Shown in pieces: positions 42,107-50,458 of a stretch of 50,766 nt of DNA; position 1 is the stretch's first letter, and every line of letters starts with the position of its first letter. This DNA is from Sphingobium sufflavum. Its GTDB lineage: Bacteria > Pseudomonadota > Alphaproteobacteria > Sphingomonadales > Sphingomonadaceae. The notes below the pieces were generated by a model, which did no database searches, had not been told where the DNA came from, and saw only the letters and a program-made list of their open reading frames with translations. Made by a program: the position numbers and the translations under genes. The stretch spans positions 1-50,766 of the forward strand of contig NZ_JAJSSH010000021.1 of the NCBI RefSeq assembly GCF_021403115.1, written 5' to 3'.

Positions 42107-42167
42107 GAAAGTAGGAGCATAGCCAGCCCTCATTGTCTTTCGCCATCCAGCGCAGTCTCATCAGAAT

Positions 42168-43202
42168 TTACAGGGCGGTGGGCCGCCCAGCGTCCGCGTG
42201 TTGCTCCGCCCGCGCTTTTATCAGGGCGAGCAGATTATTCTCCAGATCGCCGAGGAACAGCTCGCCCCACAGGCGGGAATAGGCGTTGACCGGCGTCTGG
42301 ATGCGATATTGGGTGGAGAGGGTCAGACGGGTGCGGCCGCCGCCTTCCGGGCGCATCTGGTAGCCGCCGGTGGTCACGCGGAAATAGGGGGAGTTGGGCA
42401 TCAGATGCCGGTCCGTATAGGCCCAGCCCGCAACATCGTCGAAGAGGAAGCGCCATGCGATGACGCGCCCCGGAACCCAGTGGGTGATCCGTTCGCGGAA
42501 GCGGACATGATGGCCCCAGTCCGCATGGCGATCCGCCCCCACGCCTTCGCCCACCAGCCGCGCACCGAGGGGGCGGGGCACGCCGATGACATCCTGCGTG
42601 ATGTTCCAGCGGCCCTCGTCTGGCCGGACATCGGGGATGCCGCGCAGCATGGGCCAGATGCGTTCCGGCGGCGCAGCGATGACGATGGACCGGGAAACGT
42701 CCGCCATTTCCGCAGGCAGGGGGATATGCGGTTCGACCTGCATCGCAACCAGCGGCAGCGCGAGGATAGCGATACAATAGCTCTGCCGGTTTCGGATACG
42801 CTTGCGCATCTTGTACGTCGCCAGCGACCCGGCCAGCCCGGACACCATCCACAGGGGGGAGAGAAGGATGACGCAGATCACGCCCTCTCGCAGCAGGACG
42901 AGGGAAATGGCCACCACTGCGCCCAGCACCCAGAGCGGGATGGAGAGATAATAGCCAACGGTCCGCCGCCCCTGCGGGTCGATGACATAGGAGAGGAAGG
43001 CGCAGATAGCGGCGGGCAGGAACAGCAGGAAGCTGAAACTGACCAGCCCACCATTGGGCTGTACCGCCTCGATCAGCCAATAGATGCCGAGCGCGACGCT
43101 GCTCGCCACGATGCAGGCGCCAATGATCCGGGCGATGGTGCTGGGCGAGGACGGGGGCGGGGCCGATGGCTCTGGCCCGTCTGCCTGTTCCTGATCGTCC
43201 AT
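42168..43202 (-). CDS. Membrane protein with C-terminal SRPBCC (polyketide-cyclase-like) domain
   Basis: The 344-residue protein has four to five N-terminal hydrophobic segments (about 25-155: IIGACIVASSVALGIYWLI, FSFLLFLPAAICAFLSYVI, VLGAVVAISLVLL and others). A soluble domain from about 165 (DVSRSIVIAAPPERIWPMLRGIPDV, VPGRVIAWRFLFDD, TRLTLSTQYRIQTPVNAYSRLWGELFL) matches the START/SRPBCC fold, which binds hydrophobic ligands. The role is unknown; such fused proteins are annotated as polyketide cyclase or dehydrase only by fold. AAAGGA lies before the ATG. It is divergent from the DUF3800 gene by 80 bases. Confidence 0.78.
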   Translation of the reverse strand: MDDQEQADGPEPSAPPPSSPSTIARIIGACIVASSVALGIYWLIEAVQPNGGLVSFSFLLFLPAAICAFLSYVIDPQGRRTVGYYLSIPLWVLGAVVAISLVLLREGVICVILLSPLWMVSGLAGSLATYKMRKRIRNRQSYCIAILALPLVAMQVEPHIPLPAEMADVSRSIVIAAPPERIWPMLRGIPDVRPDEGRWNITQDVIGVPRPLGARLVGEGVGADRHADWGHHVRFRERITHWVPGRVIAWRFLFDDVAGWAYTDRHLMPNSPYFRVTTGGYQMRPEGGGRTRLTLSTQYRIQTPVNAYSRLWGELFLGDLENNLLALIKARAEQHADAGRPTAL

Positions 43203-43282
43203 CTGCGCGTCCTTTCGGCTTCGTCTGGCGTGGGCCGGATGCTTACCTTATCCTGCCTGCATCGTTTCGATAAGGAAAAGAC

Positions 43283-43903
43283 GTGCCGATATACATAGAT
43301 GAAAGCGGCGGCCTGCCCGCGGGCGCGATGACCATGGCGGGGGTGGAGATAGAGGAGGATGCGGCCGAGGCGCTGCTGGCCCGGTTTGGCGCGGTCAGCG
43401 GCCTGCATGGCGAATTGAAGGGCAGCCGTATCGAATTGATCGAACGGGCGATGGTGCTGGAGCTGCTGGAGCGGTTCGGTGGCCGGGCGCGCATTTGCGC
43501 GGTGGACCGCGCCGCGCTGGGCGACAGGCCGTTGCCGCGTGACCTGGATGTCTATGTGGCGCTGCTGAAGCAACTGGTCGAGGACTGGCTGCCGGAAACG
43601 GATGGATGCGCGAATTTCGTGGTGGACGAGGGGCGCTATGACCTGCTGATCCAGGAGCGGGTGCGGGTGGACGTGGCGACCTTGCTGGATAGCTGCGGGG
43701 TGGTGCGGATGGTCAACAGCCGCGCCTCCGCAGGGGTGCAGGTGGCGGATGTGGTGGCCAACTGCTTCTTCAACCTTGCCATCCACTCGACCCGCGCGGA
43801 GCGGATCGGGCGGATCGTCGCGCCGTTCGTGGAATCGCAGATTCTGCGCCTTGCGCCGCTGCGTCTGCCGATTGTCGGGACGGCGGTGGGTATGCGGGGC
43901 TGA
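43283..43903 (+). CDS. DUF3800-domain protein
   Basis: The 206-residue soluble protein starts MPIYIDESGG, the typical DUF3800 opening with acidic residues after the first beta strand. It later has NFVVDEGRYD and SRASAGVQVADVVANCFF, matching the 'S....G.Q.AD' block. The family has an RNase H-like fold and unknown function; members often occur in mobile or defence contexts, but here the neighbours are chromosomal housekeeping genes. The start is GTG at 43283 with AAGGAAAAG at 43272-43280. Confidence 0.8.
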   Translation: MPIYIDESGGLPAGAMTMAGVEIEEDAAEALLARFGAVSGLHGELKGSRIELIERAMVLELLERFGGRARICAVDRAALGDRPLPRDLDVYVALLKQLVEDWLPETDGCANFVVDEGRYDLLIQERVRVDVATLLDSCGVVRMVNSRASAGVQVADVVANCFFNLAIHSTRAERIGRIVAPFVESQILRLAPLRLPIVGTAVGMRG

Positions 43904-44102
43904 AGGGACGGGAGAGACGCGCGATGGCTTGATTTCGGTCGTGGGTCTGTCCTGTGCCGTGCAGCAGGTGTGGATGCTTCCGTTTCGGGAAGGGGGCGTG
44001 CGGTGATCGGATAAGCCTCAATTGGCTTATCGTTTGTGGGCGCGCGGGCCATCACAGGTTCGCGGTTGGGTTCCATCTCCATCCCGCATCGCCCAAACGG
44101 CA

Positions 44103-44135
44103 ACGGCCCGCTCACCTGTGCAGGGAGCGGGCCGT
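44103..44135 (-). terminator. Strong hairpin downstream of rpoZ
   Basis: ACGGCCCGCTC (44103-44113) pairs with GAGCGGGCCGT (44125-44135), and inner CCTG/CAGG extends the stem after a single bulged A. It lies 30 bases after the rpoZ stop on the minus strand. No T-run follows, so its efficiency as a terminator is uncertain. Confidence 0.6.
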
Positions 44136-44164
44136 CGATGGGTCGGTCAATATGACGGGAGCGA

Positions 44165-44509
44165 TCAGCCCTCGTAATCGCCGCCGATATTATGGTTGCG
44201 CGGCGGTGTCGCGGCGGTGAGGCGCAGCGCCTCCGCCGAGCGGGCCAGCGAGCCGATCTCATCCGGCGTATCGTCGTCGTCGATCTGCACCTTCTGCATC
44301 GAACCGATCAGGTCGGCCTTCAGATCGTCCGGCAGGATGGTCTCCTCCGCGATTTCGCGCAGGGCGACGACGGGGTTCTTGTCGCGGTCACGGTCCAGGG
44401 TCAGTTCCGCACCGCCCGAAATGGAGCGGGCACGCTGGGCGGCCAGCAATACCAGGTCGAACCGGTTGGTGACCTTGTCGATGCAATCCTCGACGGTAAC
44501 GCGCGCCAT
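44165..44509 (-). CDS. rpoZ: RNA polymerase omega subunit
   Basis: This 114-residue protein is the omega subunit: MARVTVEDCIDKVTNRFDLVLLAAQRARSISGG is the conserved N terminus that wraps the beta' C-terminal tail, followed by KNPVVALREIAEETI. It helps assemble RNA polymerase and, in proteobacteria, forms part of a ppGpp site. The acidic stretch QIDDDDTPDE and the tail are lineage-variable. The frame extends upstream, but the ATG at 44509 matches the family start. No spoT/rel gene follows it here. Confidence 0.96.
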   Translation of the reverse strand: MARVTVEDCIDKVTNRFDLVLLAAQRARSISGGAELTLDRDRDKNPVVALREIAEETILPDDLKADLIGSMQKVQIDDDDTPDEIGSLARSAEALRLTAATPPRNHNIGGDYEG

Positions 44510-44679
44510 AATGCTGATCCTGAAATTCTGGGATGACGGGAAGTCCGACCCGCTAGCAGCGGTGAGGGAGCAAGTCAAGTTTTTGGCGGAACAGCGCGCG
44601 GACCGGAGCAGTTGGCAAATGGCCGGGGCTGGCGCACTATGGGTCGGTCCGGGGTGATTGCAGGAAACAGGGAGAGAAT

Positions 44680-45897
44680 GTGGCCGCGAATCCCGACATG
44701 TCGGATCGGATGACGCCGGGCAGCGTGGCGGCGACGGATGCGCGCGCGCCTGACCCGGCGGCGACGGTCGATGGCACAGGGCTGAGCCTGATCGAGACGG
44801 GGCCGGAGAGGCTGGCCGCGATGCTGGGCCTGATCGAGGGCGCGCGGGAGCAGCTGTGCCTCTATTTCTATATCTTCCATGGCGAGGGGGCGGGGGTGCT
44901 GGTCCGGGACGCGCTGATCGCGGCGTGCGGGCGGGGGGTCGCGGTCACGCTGATGATCGACGGGTTCGGGTCGGCCGCCACGTCGGACATGTTCTTCACG
45001 CCGTTGCGGGATGCGGGCGGACGTTTCGGCCGGTTCGGCACGCGCCGGTCCACCCGCTACCTGATCCGCAACCACCAGAAGATGGCGATCGCGGACGGCC
45101 GCCGGGCGATGATCGGCGGCTATAATGTCGAGGACGGCTATTTCGCCGGTGCCAGCGACCCGGAGGGCTGGTGCGACCTGGCGCTGCTGGTCGAGGGACC
45201 GGCGGTGGAGCCGCTCCAGCACTGGTTCGACGGGCTGGCCCATTGGGTGCTGGACAGCCGGCAAGGCTTTCGCGCGCTGCGGCGGCTGGTGCGGCACTGG
45301 CGGCATGGGACGGGATCGCTGCAATGGCTGATGGGCGGGCCGACGGTGCGGCTGAACAGTTGGGCGCGGCGGGTGAAGGCGGATTTGCAGCATGCCCGGC
45401 GGCTGGACATGATCGCGGCCTATTTCTCGCCGGGGCACAGCATGTTGCGGCGGATGATGCGGATCGGCGAGCGGGGCGATGCGCGGCTGATCGTCCCGCT
45501 GCGCTCCGACAATCTGATGACCATCGGCGCGGCGCGGCACCTGTATGGGCGGATGATCCGTCGGGGGATGCGCCTGTATGAATATGAACGGTGCAAGCTG
45601 CACATGAAGCTGATCGTGGTGGACGACATCGTTTATGTCGGGTCGGCCAATTTCGACAAGCGCAGCCTGTTCCTGAACGTGGAACTGATGCTGCGGATCG
45701 AGGATGCGGGCTTTGCGGCGGTAGCGCGCGCGCTGGTGGAGCGGCGGGAGGCGGAGAGCCGCCGCATCGACGAGACCGCCTATCGCGCGATGACCGGGCC
45801 GGTGGCGCGGCTGCGCTGGCTGGTCAGCTATCTCATTGTCGGCGTGATCGACTATACGGTCACGCGCCGCCTGAACTTCAGGAATGAGCCGCGCTGA
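44680..45897 (+). CDS. Phospholipase D / cardiolipin-synthase-like protein
   Basis: The 405-residue protein has two HKD motifs: NHQKMAIADGRRAMIGG (His132, Lys134, Asp139) and KLHMKLIVVDDIVYVGSANFD (His308, Lys310, Asp315). Each is followed by the GG or GS-N motif of phospholipase D enzymes, and LCLYFYIFHGEGAG precedes the first. This fits bacterial cardiolipin synthases of the ClsB-like, non-membrane type. There is no clear membrane segment at the N terminus. The GTG start at 44680 follows GGAGAGA; the adjacent ATG is out of frame. Its 3' end overlaps the convergent methyltransferase gene by 20 bases. Confidence 0.88.
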   Translation: MAANPDMSDRMTPGSVAATDARAPDPAATVDGTGLSLIETGPERLAAMLGLIEGAREQLCLYFYIFHGEGAGVLVRDALIAACGRGVAVTLMIDGFGSAATSDMFFTPLRDAGGRFGRFGTRRSTRYLIRNHQKMAIADGRRAMIGGYNVEDGYFAGASDPEGWCDLALLVEGPAVEPLQHWFDGLAHWVLDSRQGFRALRRLVRHWRHGTGSLQWLMGGPTVRLNSWARRVKADLQHARRLDMIAAYFSPGHSMLRRMMRIGERGDARLIVPLRSDNLMTIGAARHLYGRMIRRGMRLYEYERCKLHMKLIVVDDIVYVGSANFDKRSLFLNVELMLRIEDAGFAAVARALVERREAESRRIDETAYRAMTGPVARLRWLVSYLIVGVIDYTVTRRLNFRNEPR

Positions 45898-46549
45898 CCG
45901 CCCGCTCCTCGACAATGTCCGCTCCCGCTGGCTTGCGCGCGCGCATCAGCCGGGCGGGCGGGATGCAGCGCCATTCGCGGCCCACGTCCACGCGCGCGAA
46001 ACGGGCTTTGAGCCAGGGCAGGACGAACAGCGAATATTGATAGACGAGGAATGCGCCGCCGGGGGCCACCGCTCGTTCCGTCGCGGCGATGATCGTCTCG
46101 CCCACGCCGGGGGGCAGGGTGGAGAAGGGCAGGCCGGAGAGGATATAGTCCGCCTGCGTCCGGCCATGCGCGGCGAGGATCGCCTCCACGTCCGCCGCCG
46201 ATCCCTCCACCGCTTTCAGCCGTGGGTCGGGCATCCGGGTGCGCAGATGCTCCACGAACACCGGATTGGGGTCGATGGCGATCAGCAGCAGGTCGGGATG
46301 GGCGCGGGCGAGGATGCTGCGCGTGAAAACGCCTGTCCCCGGTCCATATTCGACGAAGGTGCGGCAGGCGCTCCAATCGATGGGGTCGAGCAGCGCGTCG
46401 ATCGCGGCCTGCGAGGTTGGGATGATCGACCCGACCGATTTGGGCGAGGCGAGAAATTGGCGAAAGAACAGCAGGGCGGCGGCGGGAAGCGTGGGGCGCC
46501 CGTCATTGCGTGCGTCGTTCGGGCGACTGGCTCGGTCGGACTTGTCCAT
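45878..46549 (-). CDS. SAM-dependent methyltransferase, phospholipid N-methyltransferase-like
   Basis: The 223-residue protein resembles PmtA-type phosphatidylethanolamine N-methyltransferases: FFRQFLASPKSVGSIIPTSQAA, then the SAM motif TFVEYGPGTGVFTRSIL (about 65-81), IDPNPVFVEHL, and ADYILSGLPFSTLPP in the position of the family's motif IV. The KsgA-like fold is shared with rRNA dimethylases, but the N-terminal SPxxVGSIxPTS block favours a lipid substrate. AGGAGAG precedes the ATG. The last 20 bases overlap the convergent cardiolipin-synthase-like gene, placing two phospholipid enzymes together. Confidence 0.78.
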   Translation of the reverse strand: MDKSDRASRPNDARNDGRPTLPAAALLFFRQFLASPKSVGSIIPTSQAAIDALLDPIDWSACRTFVEYGPGTGVFTRSILARAHPDLLLIAIDPNPVFVEHLRTRMPDPRLKAVEGSAADVEAILAAHGRTQADYILSGLPFSTLPPGVGETIIAATERAVAPGGAFLVYQYSLFVLPWLKARFARVDVGREWRCIPPARLMRARKPAGADIVEERAVSAAHS

Positions 46550-46600
46550 CCGGCATCTCTCCTGATTATCTGTTCTTGGCGGCTGCGAAGGGAAGGCGGT

Positions 46601-47212
46601 CTATTGCCCCTTGTCCTCGCCCAGATCCAGCCCGTTGCGCAGCAGCATCGGCACGTTCGCGACGGCAAAGAGCATGGAGACGATGGTGATGCCCCAGACC
46701 TTGACCGACAGCCAGTTGTCGAAGGACAGCGATGCGCGCATGGCCTCGTTCGCGGCGGCCATGCCGATGAAGAAAAAGCCCCAGTTGCGTGACAGCTTGA
46801 GCCATCCCTGTTCGGTCAGCCCCTTATAGGCCGCCCCGAGCAGATATTTCAGCAACGGCTTTCCGCGCAGCCAGCCGCCCAGCAGCATGACGGCGAAGAA
46901 GCTGTAGATGATGGTCGGCTTGATCTGGATGAACCGCTCGTCCCGGAAATAGATGGTGAGCGACCCGAAGAAGAGCACGAGGATGGCGGAGAGCCACAGC
47001 ATGGGCGAAACTTTGCCCAGCTTCACCTTCGACACCAGCACTGCAACCGCGATGGCGGCCATGAAGGCGGCGGTGCCGACGATCATGCCGACGATTTTAT
47101 AGGCGACGAAGAAGATCAGCAAAGGGCCGAAGTCGAGCGCCAGCGGCAGCCAGCTTTCCTGCTTCGCGGGCACGGGTGCGATGACGGGCGCGCCATCGGT
47201 GGGCGTCTGCAT
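46601..47212 (-). CDS. yciB: Inner-membrane septation protein A-like (YciB/IspZ)
   Basis: This polytopic membrane protein (203 residues from 47212) matches YciB/IspZ: LALDFGPLLIFFVAYKIVG, LWLSAILVLFFGSLTIYFRDERFIQIKPTIIYSFFAVMLLGG, and NWGFFFIGMAAANEAMRASLS. YciB interacts with cell division and elongation proteins in E. coli, and the family was linked to intracellular septation in Shigella. The start at 47212 has GAGG eight bases upstream; in-frame ATGs at 47233 and 47254 are possible and the latter would overlap ftsY. It lies directly downstream of ftsY in the same direction. Confidence 0.92.
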   Translation of the reverse strand: MQTPTDGAPVIAPVPAKQESWLPLALDFGPLLIFFVAYKIVGMIVGTAAFMAAIAVAVLVSKVKLGKVSPMLWLSAILVLFFGSLTIYFRDERFIQIKPTIIYSFFAVMLLGGWLRGKPLLKYLLGAAYKGLTEQGWLKLSRNWGFFFIGMAAANEAMRASLSFDNWLSVKVWGITIVSMLFAVANVPMLLRNGLDLGEDKGQ

Positions 47213-47243
47213 CGCCTTATCCTCGCTGTGCATATCGGTGGGA

Positions 47244-48191
47244 TCAGCGGGCATAGGCCACCCCGGCAATGGCCCGCGCCAGTTCGGCGGGGTCGAAGGG
47301 GCGCAGGTCGTCGATGGTCTCGCCCACGCCGATGGCGTGGATGGGCAGGCCCTGGGTGTCTGCGGCCGCGACCAGCACGCCGCCGCGCGCGGTGCCGTCC
47401 AGCTTGGTCATGACAAGCCCCGTGACCTTTGCGACATCGCGGAAAACGTCGATCTGATTGAGGGCGTTCTGGCCCGTCGTCGCGTCGAGGACGAGGACAA
47501 TGTCATGCGGCGCATCGGGGTTCAGCCGGCCCAGCACGCGCCGGATCTTGTCCAGTTCGTCCATCAGTTCCCGCTTGTTCTGGAGACGGCCCGCCGTGTC
47601 CACGATCAGCACGTCGGTGCCGACGGCGGTTGCCTGTTTGACCGCCTCATAGACCAGACCGGCTGCGTCGCCGCCTTCCCGGCCGGAGACGAGGGGCACG
47701 CCGATGCGGTCGGCCCAGACTTTGAGCTGGCCAATGGCGGCGGCGCGGAAGGTGTCGCCCGCCGCCAGCATCACGCTATAGTCCTGTTCCTGCAGCAGAT
47801 GCGCCAGCTTGGCGATGGTCGTGGTCTTGCCGGAGCCGTTAACGCCGATGACGAGGATGACATGCGGGCGCGGGAAGGCATCGATTTCGAGCGGCTTGGC
47901 GACTGGCGCCAGCACTTTTTCGATTTCTTCCGCGATGATCTCGCGCAGATAATCCTCGGTCAGTTCGCGGTTGTAGCGCCCCTCCGCCAGCCGTTCGCGG
48001 ATGCGTGCGGCCATGCGCGGGCCGAGGTCGGTGACGATCAGCGCCTCTTCGATCTCGTCGAGGGTCTGATCGTCCAGCGCGGCCTTGTTGAACAGGCCCG
48101 TGATATTCTCGCCCAGACGGTCGGACGTGCGGCGCAGGCCGCCGAACAGCTTGTCGCGCCAGGATCGGTTGGGCGTGTCGGGGTCAGTCAT
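47244..48191 (-). CDS. ftsY: Signal recognition particle receptor FtsY
   Basis: The 315-residue GTPase docks SRP-ribosome complexes at the membrane. It contains the N domain (about 1-100), GTPase P-loop VIGVNGSGKTTTIAKLA (about 112-128), AGDTFRAAAIGQLK (insertion box and G2), DTAGRLQNK (G3), TKLDGTARGG (G4) and IGVGETIDDLRPF (G5 region). It lacks the long acidic N-terminal A domain of E. coli FtsY, as in many alphaproteobacteria. It overlaps the mtaB stop by 8 bases and is followed by yciB. Confidence 0.97.
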   Translation of the reverse strand: MTDPDTPNRSWRDKLFGGLRRTSDRLGENITGLFNKAALDDQTLDEIEEALIVTDLGPRMAARIRERLAEGRYNRELTEDYLREIIAEEIEKVLAPVAKPLEIDAFPRPHVILVIGVNGSGKTTTIAKLAHLLQEQDYSVMLAAGDTFRAAAIGQLKVWADRIGVPLVSGREGGDAAGLVYEAVKQATAVGTDVLIVDTAGRLQNKRELMDELDKIRRVLGRLNPDAPHDIVLVLDATTGQNALNQIDVFRDVAKVTGLVMTKLDGTARGGVLVAAADTQGLPIHAIGVGETIDDLRPFDPAELARAIAGVAYAR

Positions 48192-49434
48192 GGCCGCTCT
48201 CTTGCGCGATCAGCCCGTCCGCCTCAAGTCCCGTGACGCGCGCGCTAACGATTTTCCCCGGCTGGGCGGGTGCGGACAGGCGGACTGGCGCGAAGTTGGC
48301 GGCATGGCCATGGTTGCCGCTGCGTTCGACCAGCACCTCGACCCGGTCGCCTATTTGGCGGGTGAGCCATGCAGTTCGCTGCTCCGCGCAGGCGGCGCGC
48401 AGGCGGGCTGCACGCTCTCGGACTATGGGCGGGGCGACCGGTGGCATGCGCGTCGCGGGGGTGCCGGTGCGCGGCGAATAGGGGAAGATATGGCCATGGA
48501 CGATGCGGCAGTCCGCGACGAGGGAGAGGCTGTTGTCGAACATCGCCGCATCCTCGGTGGGGAAGCCCGCGATGATGTCCGCCCCGATGGCGATATCCGG
48601 GCGGCGTTCGTGCAGGCGGGCGACGAGGTCCACCGCCTGCGACCGGCTGTGGCGGCGCTTCATCCGCTTCAGGATCATGTCGTCGCCCGCCTGGAGCGAG
48701 AGGTGGACATGGGGCATGACGCGAGCCTCGCCGGTCAGCAGGTCGAACAGGCGCTCGTCAATCTCGACCCCGTCGAGGGAGGAGAGGCGCAGGCGGGGCA
48801 GATCCGGCACGCCTTTCAGGATGCGCTCGACCAGCAGGCCCAGTGTGGGGGTGCCGGGCAGGTCATGGCCATAGCTGGTGACGTCGACGCCGGTGATGAC
48901 GATCTCCGCTATGCCGGTGTCGACCAGCCGCCGGACTTGATCGACCACGGCCCCGGCGGGCACGGAGATGCTTGGCCCGCGGCCATAGGGGATGATGCAG
49001 AAGGTGCAGCGATGATCGCAGCCGTTCTGGACGACGACAAAGCCGCGCGTCCGGTCCGAATAGGCGCTGGCCATGTGGGGCGCCACGTCGCGGACGGTCA
49101 TGATGTCGGCCACCTGCGCCTTCGGCCCCGTCTCGCGCCCGAAGCCGTCGGCGAGCAGCTTTTCCCGGTTGCCCAGCACCCGGTCGACTTCCGGCATGGC
49201 GGTGAACATGGCGGGGTCGGTCTGGGCCGCGCAGCCGGTGACGATCAGCCGTGCATCGGGACGGCGGCGGCGCGCCTTGCGGATCGCTTGCCGGGTCTGG
49301 CGCACCGCCTCCGCCGTGACCGCGCAACTGTTGACGATGATGAGGTCGTCGGCATCCCCCGCCAGTTCCGCCATGGCGGAGCTTTCCGCGATATTGAGGC
49401 GGCAGCCGAGGGTGATGATCTCCGGCGCGGTCAA
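48184..49434 (-). CDS. mtaB: tRNA (N6-threonylcarbamoyladenosine) methylthiotransferase MtaB
   Basis: The 416-residue radical-SAM enzyme adds a methylthio group to t6A37 of tRNA. An N-terminal UPF0004 domain has GCRLN, NSCAVTAEAV and TGCAAQ for the first Fe-S cluster. The radical-SAM cluster is NGCDHRCTFCIIPYGRG (CxxxCxxC) and a C-terminal TRAM-like domain follows (VEVLVERSGNHGHAANFAPVRL). The start is a TTG at 49434 that overlaps the dapF stop (TTGA). The longer upstream frame is antisense-like and homology starts at APEIITLGCRLN. It overlaps ftsY by 8 bases, making a coupled chain. Confidence 0.93.
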   Translation of the reverse strand: MTAPEIITLGCRLNIAESSAMAELAGDADDLIIVNSCAVTAEAVRQTRQAIRKARRRRPDARLIVTGCAAQTDPAMFTAMPEVDRVLGNREKLLADGFGRETGPKAQVADIMTVRDVAPHMASAYSDRTRGFVVVQNGCDHRCTFCIIPYGRGPSISVPAGAVVDQVRRLVDTGIAEIVITGVDVTSYGHDLPGTPTLGLLVERILKGVPDLPRLRLSSLDGVEIDERLFDLLTGEARVMPHVHLSLQAGDDMILKRMKRRHSRSQAVDLVARLHERRPDIAIGADIIAGFPTEDAAMFDNSLSLVADCRIVHGHIFPYSPRTGTPATRMPPVAPPIVRERAARLRAACAEQRTAWLTRQIGDRVEVLVERSGNHGHAANFAPVRLSAPAQPGKIVSARVTGLEADGLIAQESGHD

Positions 49435-50255
49435 CCCGGCCGACCCGGATCGCCCAGCGCGGCAAGGTCTATGGTGCCGTCGAAGACATGGGTGGCGGGG
49501 CCGGTCATCTGGATGGTGCCGCCGGGCCGCCAGTCGATGACAAGGTCGCCGCCGGGCAGGGTAACGGTGACGGGACCGGTGCACAGCTTGCGCCGGATCG
49601 CGGCGACGGCGGTGGCGCAGGCGCCGGTGCCGCAGGCGCGGGTGAGGCCCGCACCGCGTTCCCAGACGATCAGCCGGATATGCGTCTTGCTCAGCCGCTG
49701 GGCGAAATTGACGTTGACGCGCGCGGGGAAGAGCGGGTCCGTCTCGATCAGCGGGCCGAGCCGTTCGATGTCCACCGCGTCCAGATCGTCCACGAAGAAG
49801 ATGACATGCGGGTTGCCGACATTGACGGCGGCGGGGGCGGGCAGATCCTCCCAGCTCGCCGCCATGGTCAGCGTGTCCATGGCATAGGCCAGCGGGATGG
49901 CGTCCCAATCGAGGCGCGGCGCGCCCATGTCCACGCTGGCCCCGTCACCCGCATGACGGGCGTCGAGCAGGCCGGCCTTCGTCTCCACGATGACGTCGCG
50001 CCCGACGAACAGGGGCACGCAGCGGGTGGCGTTGCCGCAGGCCTCGACCTCGCTGCCGTCGCTGTTGAAGATGCGCATGGCGACATCGCCCTTGTCCGAC
50101 GCGCCGATCAGGATGAGCTGGTCGCAGCCCACCCCGCTACGCCGGTCGGCAATGGCGCGGGCAAGGGCAGGGGGCATCGCCAGCGGGCTGGTCCGCTCGT
50201 CGATCACCACGAAATCATTACCGAGGCCGTGCATCTTGGCAAAGGGACGTGTCAT
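49431..50255 (-). CDS. dapF: Diaminopimelate epimerase
   Basis: The 274-residue enzyme interconverts LL- and meso-diaminopimelate for lysine and peptidoglycan. The two catalytic cysteines lie in FNSDGSEVEACGNATRC and RACGTGACATAV, both standard. KMHGLGNDFVVID opens the protein. It starts at the ATG at 50255 with only a weak SD. Its stop overlaps the TTG start of mtaB, and the chain continues mtaB-ftsY-yciB. With lysC (30267) it represents the lysine route in this window. Confidence 0.97.
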   Translation of the reverse strand: MTRPFAKMHGLGNDFVVIDERTSPLAMPPALARAIADRRSGVGCDQLILIGASDKGDVAMRIFNSDGSEVEACGNATRCVPLFVGRDVIVETKAGLLDARHAGDGASVDMGAPRLDWDAIPLAYAMDTLTMAASWEDLPAPAAVNVGNPHVIFFVDDLDAVDIERLGPLIETDPLFPARVNVNFAQRLSKTHIRLIVWERGAGLTRACGTGACATAVAAIRRKLCTGPVTVTLPGGDLVIDWRPGGTIQMTGPATHVFDGTIDLAALGDPGRPG

Positions 50256-50458
50256 GCCGCTGCATGTAGGGATGGCGACTCGCCGAGTCCAGTTGCGATC
50301 ATGGCGGTCGTCGCGCTGCCTCTCGCGGATCTTTTGCTGCGCGCTGTAATCGAACTTAAAGATTATTGTTGGAGAGCATGGCCTCTGTATTCACATATCG
50401 TGCCGCAATGAAAGCTGGCGGCGCGTCCTGATGATCTTAATCGACGGAGCGGTCCTTC

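Larger units (their letters stand above)
41802..42167. other. Gene-less stretch between ftsH and the SRPBCC gene
   Basis: The 366 bases contain the ftsH terminator (41835-41861) and two REP-like units (42020-42043, 42084-42106). The flanking genes converge here. I see no coding potential or RNA gene. Confidence 0.6.
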
